Part shown: positions 7,417 through 12,532 of the stretch, piece by piece | How the letters are laid out: every line of letters begins with the position of its first letter | Position numbering within the stretch: the stretch's first letter is position 1 | Source: an uncultured Phycisphaerales bacterium | Lineage (GTDB): Bacteria > Planctomycetota > Phycisphaerae > WQYP01 | NCBI GenBank assembly: GCA_903868035.1 | Contig: CAIPTQ010000347.1 | Coordinates: 1 to 12,532, forward strand | Direction of reading: 5' to 3' | Length of the DNA stretch: 12,532 nt | Translations under genes and position numbers: made by a program | Notes under the pieces: model-generated | Told to the model about the DNA's origin: nothing | Database searches by the model: none | The model's input: the letters and a program-made list of their open reading frames with translations, nothing else

Positions 7417-7441
7417 ACGCCCGCTTCGTAAAGGAAATCTC

Positions 7442-7750
7442 ATGGGCAAAAAACTGTACGTTGGCAACTTGAGCTATGACATGAACAACGAGGGCCTCCA
7501 GGCTCTGTTCGCGGCCTTCGGGACCGTGGAAAGCGCTCAAGTCATCATCGATCGCGACACCGGCCGCTCGAAGGGCTTCGGCTTTGTCGAGATGGCCGCC
7601 CCCGCGGAAGCCGATGCCGCCATTGCCGCCCTCAACGGCAAGGAAAACGGGGGCCGCGCCCTGAAGGTCAATGAAGCCAAGCCCAAGGAAGAACGCCCCC
7701 GCAGCTTCGGCGGCGGCGGCGGTGGCGGCGGCGGCAATCGCCGGTATTGA
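7442..7750 (+). CDS. RRM-domain RNA-binding protein with glycine-rich tail
   Basis: This is a 102-aa cytoplasmic single-strand RNA-binding protein. One RNA recognition motif fills residues 3-80: RNP2 is LYVGNL (5-10) and RNP1 is KGFGFVEM (44-51), with the aromatic residues that stack on RNA bases. The tail after residue 88 is a run of nine or more glycines ending NRRY, the layout of bacterial and plant glycine-rich RRM proteins. These are often cold- or stress-induced and act as RNA chaperones; that role is family knowledge, not shown here. The ATG at 7442 has AAGGA six bases upstream. The gene is monocistronic, with a structured leader in front and a strong terminator 22 bases after the stop. 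Confidence 0.96.
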   Translation: MGKKLYVGNLSYDMNNEGLQALFAAFGTVESAQVIIDRDTGRSKGFGFVEMAAPAEADAAIAALNGKENGGRALKVNEAKPKEERPRSFGGGGGGGGGNRRY

Positions 7751-7772
7751 TCGCCACTTATCAGATTACTCC

Positions 7773-7808
7773 GAGGAGGTGTCGCAAGACGCCTCCTCTT
7801 TCGTTTTT
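7773..7808 (+). terminator. Strong intrinsic terminator of the RRM gene
   Basis: An 11-bp stem, GAGGAGGTGTC (7773-7783) with GACGCCTCCTC (7788-7798) including one G-T pair, closes a GCAA tetraloop. It is followed by TTTCGTTTTT. This is a textbook rho-independent terminator on the plus strand. Read from the minus strand there is no U-tract after the hairpin, so it should not stop the convergent transporter-acyltransferase transcript well. Confidence 0.93.
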
Positions 7809-7861
7809 GCCTTGCGCGGGTGATGCGAAGCGGTGCAATCTGACTCCCCAGCCCGATGCAA

Positions 7862-9946
7862 TCACTCCGCCCCCATAGACTGGTCCTTTTTCGCCGCCTC
7901 TTCCGGGTGTGCCGCCGCCCACTCCGCGGCTGACATACGCCGATCCGGGTTCGTCTCGTATTTATCCCGCAGGCGGATGATTTCATCCATGATGCGCTGG
8001 GTGGCCACGGCACGGGAGGCGTCGTCGCGCTGGCCGGCGAGGTCGTCGAAGCGGATGGGGCGGCCGAAGTAGAACGTGACCCGGTCGCGGATCATGAAAT
8101 CCTTCCACATTCCCTGGAACGGGGTGGTTCCCTGGATATACGCCGGCACGACGGTGGCGCCGGACATCAGGGCGAGGAGGGCGACGCCCTGTTTGCTTTC
8201 CTGGAGGCGTCCGTTGCCGCCCAGGCCGCCCTCGGGGAACATGCCCACGCAGCCGCCGTCATTGAGGGTGCGCAGGGCGGTGCGGAAGCTGGCGGTGTCG
8301 TTGCCCGTGCGGTTGACGGGGATGACCTTCAGGGCCTTGTAGAAGTAATGGATCGGTTTCTTGAGGTAATACTCCTTGGCCATCATGAACTGGATGGCGC
8401 GGAAACGGCTGGCGGCGGCCAGGCACAAGGGATCGTAGGAGGTGGTGTGATTGGACACCAGGATGACCGGGCCGGTGGAGGGGATGCGCCCGGCGTTGCC
8501 CACATCGAAATGCTTGAAGATGCCCAGATAAAATATGGCGATGCGGCGGGCGAAGGCGATGGCCAGCGGGAGGGATTGTCGGCGGTAGTAATAGATCACC
8601 AGCAGAATCCCCACCACAAACACCACCGCCGCCACCAGCCGCAGCACCAGCAATATGTAATCATCAATATTGGGGTCGATCGCCAGCGGCACGGCCACGC
8701 CCACCAGGCCGATGTTGGCGATCATGTCGCGCACGGCCATGACGCGCCCGCGAATGAAGTCCGGCACGATCTGCTGAAGCAGGGTGTCGAGGCTCACCAG
8801 CAGAATGGCCCCGAAAAACGCCGCCACAATCAACAGGCATAGCGCAAAGACCCAGTTGCTGGGAATCGAGAACAGATAAAAGAACACGCCCACCAGAATC
8901 ATCGCCCAGGCGATGCCAAACTCCTTGGGGATTCCTTTCCGCGCCAGCGAACAGGATGCCGCCCCCAACATCATGCCGATGCCCACCAGGCCCAGGAAGA
9001 ACCCGAACCAGTCGACATCCTTGTGGAATTTCTTGGTCACGATCCCCGTCAGGCCGCTCAAGATGATGGCCCCGCAACACCAGAACAAAAACATGAGCAG
9101 GATGATCTGCAGCGCCCGCTTGTGCCGGCGGAGATACTGCAGGCCACTGACAAATTCGGAAACAAAGCCGTGCTTTTCCTTCGTCGAAAGGGCGCGCGTC
9201 TGCAGCGCCCGGCCTTTCATCGCCAGCAGCAACAGACCCGAGGCCAGAAACGTCGCGGCATCCACATACATCGCAATCGGCAGGTGCCACGCCACCAGCG
9301 CCGCCCCCAGGAGAAAACCCACCAGCGAGGCGATCGTCCCCGCCGCATTCGTCATCGAGTTGGCCCGGAGCAGTTGATCCGGATGCACCAGGTTGGGCAT
9401 GAGCGCCGTGCGCGCCGGCGAGAAAAAGGCCGAGAACACCGCCAGCAGCAACTCGCTGATCAGCAACATCAGCACCGCGTAACTGATGCTGGGCATCCAC
9501 GACACCTGGTGGTGCCACGCCGACGCCGCCGGCACCGCCAGAAACAGCGTCCGGGCCACAAACACCACCACTACCCGCGAAAAGTCCGCACCCACCATCA
9601 CAAACCGCCGCGGCAGCCGATCCGCGATGACGCCCGTCAGCGGCCCAAACAGCAGGAACGGCAGGAGCATCATGATGTTGAGCTGCGCCGTCTCCTGCGT
9701 GCCGATCTTGTACCAGTTCGCATCCGAGGGATGCAGCCCTGGATTTTTGAGATTCTCCAGCAGCCGGAGCATGACCAGAAAATGAATCCGATCCCCCAGC
9801 GCGGAGATCACATACGCCAGCCACAACAGCAGGAAATTGCGGTTCTTGAACAGGGGCGGGAATTGGGCGGACGCATGCGCCAATATCGGCGTCTGCCCGG
9901 CGGGTGCCGCGGCCGGGGTGGGGGAAGGGACAGGCGGATCAGACAT
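7862..9946 (-). CDS. MFS transporter fused to PlsC-type acyltransferase (LplT-PlsC fusion)
   Basis: This 694-aa inner-membrane protein has two modules. Residues about 30-455 form a 12-helix major facilitator domain related to lysophospholipid transporters such as LplT, with the loop 2-3 motif GVIADRLPRR. Residues about 475-660 form a 1-acyl-glycerol-3-phosphate acyltransferase (PlsC) domain. It carries the catalytic H-x4-D motif NHTTSYD (499-505), VIPVNR (541-546), FPEGG (570-574) and VVPAYIQGT (599-607). The combination suggests flipping of a lysophospholipid inward and its re-acylation, as the LplT/Aas pair does in enterobacteria, but the acyl-ACP synthetase part of Aas is absent. The start at 9946 has GGAG 8 bases upstream; a start at 10009 would add 21 residues not expected for the family. 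It lies 107 bases downstream of the SbcC-like operon on the same strand, with no clear promoter or terminator between. The fusion is seen; substrate is inferred. Confidence 0.93.
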   Translation of the reverse strand: MSDPPVPSPTPAAAPAGQTPILAHASAQFPPLFKNRNFLLLWLAYVISALGDRIHFLVMLRLLENLKNPGLHPSDANWYKIGTQETAQLNIMMLLPFLLFGPLTGVIADRLPRRFVMVGADFSRVVVVFVARTLFLAVPAASAWHHQVSWMPSISYAVLMLLISELLLAVFSAFFSPARTALMPNLVHPDQLLRANSMTNAAGTIASLVGFLLGAALVAWHLPIAMYVDAATFLASGLLLLAMKGRALQTRALSTKEKHGFVSEFVSGLQYLRRHKRALQIILLMFLFWCCGAIILSGLTGIVTKKFHKDVDWFGFFLGLVGIGMMLGAASCSLARKGIPKEFGIAWAMILVGVFFYLFSIPSNWVFALCLLIVAAFFGAILLVSLDTLLQQIVPDFIRGRVMAVRDMIANIGLVGVAVPLAIDPNIDDYILLVLRLVAAVVFVVGILLVIYYYRRQSLPLAIAFARRIAIFYLGIFKHFDVGNAGRIPSTGPVILVSNHTTSYDPLCLAAASRFRAIQFMMAKEYYLKKPIHYFYKALKVIPVNRTGNDTASFRTALRTLNDGGCVGMFPEGGLGGNGRLQESKQGVALLALMSGATVVPAYIQGTTPFQGMWKDFMIRDRVTFYFGRPIRFDDLAGQRDDASRAVATQRIMDEIIRLRDKYETNPDRRMSAAEWAAAHPEEAAKKDQSMGAE

Positions 9947-10053
9947 CGGCGCGGCTCCGAAAAGGACACAGAGGGTTTGTACAACAATACGCGGGGAAAG
10001 CAACCCCAAGCCGTAAGGCGGCTAATTACCGCGTATCCGCGCCGCCATCCCGC

Positions 10054-10731
10054 TCACTCCCCATCCTTGACTTTCGGATGCTGTTGCTCCAGCGCCACAT
10101 GGCAAATCCCTTCCGAAGACAATTCAAACCGGTATATCTTGTCCGCATATGCCGCGAAATGGGAGGTGTCGTGGTGGGAGATCAGCAGCACCTGAAAACC
10201 CAGGGCGCGGCTGGCGTCGTAAATGATCTTCACCAGTTTCGGCACCAGGTCGGGCTGCAGCCAGCAGTCCTGCTCGTCCAGGACGAGAAACGGGCGGTGC
10301 TGCTCGGGATCCAATGTGGCCAGTGCGAACATGCGCAGGCCGACCGACAGCACATTGGCCACGGAACCCCCCTGCCCGCGCATGATGTCCTCGTGATGGC
10401 CGCCGCGTTCGATGTAGAAATCAATGGTGACCGATCCGCGGCTGAAACCCGTGTCGGCGCGCAGCTTGATCGGCTGCTCGAGGACTTCCTGCAGGGCGAG
10501 CGTCAGCTTGTCCTGCAGGATGGTGACGCGCTGCTCGAAGATTTTCTGGCTGAGCAGATTCAGCGACTGTTCGACCTTTGGCGCCAGGGCCAGATATTGT
10601 TGGATCTCATTCAGGCGCCCGGCGATCTCCTGCCGCTCCCGCAGGCATTGCTTCTGATAGCCGGCGAGGCGCACGGCACGGTCGCGCGCGGCCTGCGGGG
10701 AGGGCAAGGTTGGTGTGCCGGCCTGGATCAC
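10054..10731 (-). CDS. C-terminal ATPase lobe of a split SbcC/Rad50-like protein
   Basis: This 225-aa protein matches only the C-terminal half of a Rad50/SbcC-type ABC ATPase. Residues about 14-90 are helical and probably the base of a coiled coil. Then come a signature-like motif RGQGGSVANVLSVGLR (118-133), Walker B with catalytic glutamate FLVLDEQD (148-155, E153) and an H-loop LLISHHD (H186). There is no Walker A anywhere, so it cannot bind ATP alone and must pair with an N-terminal lobe made from another gene. The start is GTG at 10731, overlapping the stop of the coiled-coil gene as GTGA, with GGAGG 4 bases upstream. The signature departs from LSGGQ/LSGGE; similar GG-x-V-x-(D/N)-V forms occur in phage-type SbcC proteins, as far as I recall. 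It probably forms the head of a DNA end-processing complex with the nuclease upstream. Confidence 0.85.
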   Translation of the reverse strand: MIQAGTPTLPSPQAARDRAVRLAGYQKQCLRERQEIAGRLNEIQQYLALAPKVEQSLNLLSQKIFEQRVTILQDKLTLALQEVLEQPIKLRADTGFSRGSVTIDFYIERGGHHEDIMRGQGGSVANVLSVGLRMFALATLDPEQHRPFLVLDEQDCWLQPDLVPKLVKIIYDASRALGFQVLLISHHDTSHFAAYADKIYRFELSSEGICHVALEQQHPKVKDGE

Positions 10732-11051
10732 TCCGCCTCCCCCTTCCTGGATTCATCGTACTTGGCTTCCACCGCCTCCAGGTCGCCCTCGATCTTCTCC
10801 AATGATTTCTGGTAGGCCGCGAGTTTCTTCTCGTTCTCTTGTTTTCGGGTTTCCAATTGCGCCTGCAGCTCGGCCAGATCGTCGGTGCCGTAATCCTCCT
10901 TGGCTTCCTTCCGGAGCTTGCGCAATTCCTTTTCCGCAGTGTCCAGCTTGGTTTCGGCACGCGTCTTCTCCTTCTGGAGGTCTTCGTAGCGTTGCTTGAG
11001 CGCCACGATGTCCAGGGCCTCAGACGGGTTGGCTGTCCGTTTCGGGTTCAT
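10728..11051 (-). CDS. Small coiled-coil protein of the split SbcCD-like operon (107 aa)
   Basis: This charged, almost entirely helical protein has no cysteine, membrane segment or signal peptide. Two heptad-rich helices (about 14-52 and 57-102) are separated by a conserved-looking break, DYGTDD (about 53-58), so it probably folds as a coiled-coil hairpin. The ATG at 11051 has GGAG 10 bases upstream; the gene overlaps the nuclease end by 32 bases and the C-lobe start by 4. Its location between an SbcD-like nuclease and the C-terminal ATPase lobe suggests it supplies part of the arm that a normal SbcC carries in one chain. That role is inferred from context. It could equally be an adaptor between nuclease and ATPase. 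No named family is recognised. Confidence 0.82.
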   Translation of the reverse strand: MNPKRTANPSEALDIVALKQRYEDLQKEKTRAETKLDTAEKELRKLRKEAKEDYGTDDLAELQAQLETRKQENEKKLAAYQKSLEKIEGDLEAVEAKYDESRKGEAE

Positions 11052-11994
11052 GATTTTCAGTCTCCGTAAAGAGGGTCCAGATTTCGGCACGCACGTCCGG
11101 CTCCAGCGCGGCCTCATTGAGTTCGATGAATTGCCGCAGACCCGCGCCGGATTCGGTGCGCCGGGCCTGGAGTTCGGCCAGGCCCTGGACAAAAGCGGAT
11201 TCCGTCGGCACCGTGGCTGCTATTGGCAGCTCCGGGTGGAACACCTCGGCAAAGGGGAGATGCGGAATCGTCACCATTTCACGCTGCCAGACGCCGGCAT
11301 AAATCGTGATCTTGAGGGCGGCCGGCACATGCGGTTTGGTGAGGTCGGAGCGCGCCACCCGCGTGATGTTGCCCGGAGTGATCCACAGGGTCCGGCCCCG
11401 GCGAACATCGGCCAGGGAGCGATGGATATGGCCGTTGATGACGACGTCCACGCCGTCCATTTCGTAGGGATCGAAGTGCCCCTGCTCCTCGTATCCGGGG
11501 AGCCGCACATCGTGGTGGGCCATCCAGAATACGAGCGGACGGGCATCCGCAGCCTGCCCGGGTGGATGAAACGATCGCGGGAGCATCCTACCCCACGGCG
11601 TGCCTCCAATCACAACCGGCGTGCCCGCCATGGTCCCAGCCCAGGGGCGGGCTTCATCGACCAGTTGCAGCAGGCCGGATTTGATGATGACCGACAGCGT
11701 GTCGTGATCCGTGAGCTGGTCTTCCCGGCAGTCATGGTTGCCATAGAGGCCGATGACCAACTGCCGGCCCAGCAGGGCGAGCAATTCGCCAAGCAGCCAG
11801 TTGGAATTGTCGCGGGGCCGGTCGAAAAAATCGCCCAGAAACGCGGGCAGCAGACGCTGCCGGCGGGCGTAATCCAGGCACCATGCCACTTTGCCAAGGA
11901 TGGCGGAGGGGTAGTCGTCTTTCCGGAATCCCGGCACGCGGCTGGCCAGATGCGGATCGCCAATGAACAGCACGCCGTCATAGTCACGAGGCAT
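11020..11994 (-). CDS. SbcD/Mre11-like metallophosphoesterase (putative DNA nuclease)
   Basis: This 324-aa calcineurin-like phosphoesterase has all five metal-binding motifs: D13-x-H15 (IGDPHL), G54-D55 with a following D58-R59 (GDFFDR), G85-N86-H87-D88 (GNHD), H160-H161 (MAHHD) and G188-H189-x-H191 (NGHIHR). These bind two metal ions, usually manganese, in Mre11/SbcD nucleases. The C-terminal part (about 225-324) is not a standard cap domain but is helical at the end and may bind the ATPase. The ATG at 11994 has a G-rich ribosome site (AAGGGGGG) 7-8 bases upstream; an upstream in-frame start would add 40 residues read out of the neighbour gene. The start overlaps the end of the zinc-hook gene by 11 bases. 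The specific substrate is not shown; the neighbour ATPase parts point to DNA ends or hairpins rather than a phosphoprotein. Confidence 0.9.
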   Translation of the reverse strand: MPRDYDGVLFIGDPHLASRVPGFRKDDYPSAILGKVAWCLDYARRQRLLPAFLGDFFDRPRDNSNWLLGELLALLGRQLVIGLYGNHDCREDQLTDHDTLSVIIKSGLLQLVDEARPWAGTMAGTPVVIGGTPWGRMLPRSFHPPGQAADARPLVFWMAHHDVRLPGYEEQGHFDPYEMDGVDVVINGHIHRSLADVRRGRTLWITPGNITRVARSDLTKPHVPAALKITIYAGVWQREMVTIPHLPFAEVFHPELPIAATVPTESAFVQGLAELQARRTESGAGLRQFIELNEAALEPDVRAEIWTLFTETENHEPETDSQPV

Positions 11995-12393
11995 GGTCGT
12001 GCCCCCCTTCGGCGAGGAACCGGGCGGGATCGATGGGCGCGCCGCACGTGGGGCAGAGCGGATGGGTCGCGGCCCACCGCCTGATTTCGCCCTGCGTTTG
12101 TTCCAGCAAGGCATCCGCCTGTTTCAGATTTTGCGCTGACTCCTGCACGGCCAATTGGGCATGGCGCAGTGTGCTGACGTGGCGGGCCAACGGTTCAAGA
12201 TCGGGCAATTCCACCGGCACGGGCAGGTCTGCAAGCAACAGCGCTTTGGCCTTTGCCGCCGCCACTTCCGCGGTCGCTTCTTGCAGCAACCCGGCGGTGG
12301 TTTGCAGAATCTCCAGGTCGAGGAGCGTTGGCGGTGTTGGAACTTCCAGAACCGTATGGACGCGCGCTCGCAAATAAATGGCTTGGTTGATTT
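11984..12393 (-). pseudogene. 5'-truncated N-terminal subunit of the split SbcC-like ATPase, with zinc-hook CPTC
   Basis: The readable protein is a coiled-coil arm ending in a zinc-hook-like motif, HPLCPTCGAPID, whose CPTC is encoded at 12044-12055, then a 17-residue tail after CG. The arm contains two similar blocks with a P-x-(P/V)-x-L-x-D-L element followed by about 30 helical residues. In a Rad50/SbcC protein the Walker A lobe would precede this arm. Here the frame runs upstream into the end of a transposase gene in a different frame, and nothing like Walker A is seen. A TTG at 12373 lacks a ribosome site. I therefore read it as the surviving 3' part of an N-lobe gene cut by an insertion near 12393. 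The rest may lie on the far side of the element, outside the window. The stop overlaps the nuclease start by 11 bases, so it was the first gene of the operon seen here. Confidence 0.65.
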
Positions 12394-12532
12394 GTAACCC
12401 TTCACACTTCTCAAGGCCCCGCAGGTAATAGCTGAGGCGTGGGGAGGCGTTTGAACGTGCAGGCGAGGCTCTGTGCGATGAATTGATAGGCCGAGCGCCC
12501 CTGGATGCGGCAGGTGGCCAGCACGGACCAGA
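12394..12532 (-). mobile_element. End of an insertion sequence, IS66-like, running off the window
   Basis: The stretch carries the C-terminal end of a transposase (stop at 12411) followed by about 17 non-coding bases. A plausible outer end is at 12394, where the plus strand reads GTAACCCTTCACAC; IS66-type termini often begin GTAA. If so, the 8 bases 12386-12393 should be the target duplication. The other terminus is outside the window, so neither the inverted repeat nor the duplication can be confirmed. Confidence 0.5.
12411..12532 (-). CDS. Transposase, C-terminal fragment (IS66 family-like), partial at window edge
   Basis: Only the last 39 codons and the stop lie in the window; the gene enters from beyond 12532. 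The peptide begins WSVLATCRIQGRSAYQFIAQ and ends LPTPQLLPAGP. The V-L-x-T-C-R-x-Q-G-R-S element with a short helix, then a P-x-(L)-LLP ending, matches what I recall of the C termini of IS66-type transposases. No catalytic residue is visible in so short a piece, and the assignment to IS66 rather than another family is moderate. It reads toward the truncated ATPase gene, so read-through from the element could now drive the downstream operon. Confidence 0.62.
   Translation of the reverse strand, partial: WSVLATCRIQGRSAYQFIAQSLACTFKRLPTPQLLPAGP

Larger units (their letters stand above)
7121..7441 (+). other. Intergenic region and leader of the RRM gene
   Basis: These 321 bases hold no convincing gene. 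From left to right I see three elements. First, AAAAAC (7186-7191) pairs with GTTTTT (7195-7200) around a 3-base loop, a weak candidate terminator for the sigma/receiver operon. Second, there is a promoter-like pair near 7254-7283. Third, a leader of roughly 150 bases holds two hairpins (7366-7381 and 7393-7416). A reading frame starting at 7325 joins the RRM gene in frame, but its extra 39 residues are leader-encoded and lack a ribosome site. Confidence 0.6.

Noticed and set aside
9947..10053. Promoter and terminator between the C-lobe gene and the transporter fusion
   Set aside because: The best boxes on the minus strand (TTGCTT and TACAAA) match at three and four of six bases, and the small hairpins there lack a U-tract.
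9023..10195. A 390-residue open frame on the plus strand
   Set aside because: It is extremely rich in His, Gln and Arg and antisense to the MFS domain; a shadow frame.
10996..12084. A 362-residue open frame on the plus strand
   Set aside because: It is antisense to the nuclease gene, whose five metal motifs are intact; the plus-strand product has no motif and biased composition.

Overview
The window is bacterial chromosomal DNA, GC-rich, with tightly packed genes on both strands. Three things hint at a planctomycete/Verrucomicrobia-type (PVC) or other environmental lineage: the sigma factor's N-terminal segment, a stand-alone RRM protein, and a split SbcC-like ATPase. That is a weak inference; no taxonomic marker such as rRNA is present. 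The tRNA gene does not encode its CCA tail.

Left part (1-507): a probable terminator of an off-window plus-strand gene, a minus-strand YggU/DUF167 gene, and a plus-strand tRNA-Lys(CTT).

Regulatory block (596-7120, all plus strand): a 1251-aa membrane sensor histidine kinase (CHASE3, five PAS, GAF, HisKA_3, HATPase) overlaps by 4 bases a NarL/FixJ-type response regulator. A 92-aa protein of unknown function, a degenerate heptamer repeat, a sigma-70 family factor and a second response regulator follow. The second regulator is a close paralogue of the first (about 65% identity over the receiver by hand alignment) but stops in the linker where the DNA-binding domain should begin. The likely theme is a phospho-signal that reaches both a DNA-binding regulator and a sigma-factor operon.

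Middle (7121-9946): a structured leader, a glycine-tailed RRM RNA-binding protein and a strong intrinsic terminator on the plus strand. Facing them on the minus strand is a 694-aa fusion of an MFS (LplT-like) transporter with a PlsC acyltransferase, probably for lysophospholipid uptake and re-acylation.

Right part (10054-12532, all minus strand) is the most unusual region. It is an SbcCD/Mre11-Rad50-like module in which the ATPase is split over separate genes. In transcription order: the end of an N-terminal ATPase subunit finishing just after a zinc-hook CPTC motif, an Mre11/SbcD-type nuclease, a 107-aa coiled-coil protein, and a C-terminal ATPase lobe (ABC signature, Walker B, H-loop) with no Walker A. 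All three junctions overlap (11, 32 and 4 bases). The N-terminal subunit is cut on its 5' side by the end of an IS66-like transposase element at the window edge, so in this genome the system may be broken or re-promoted by the insertion.
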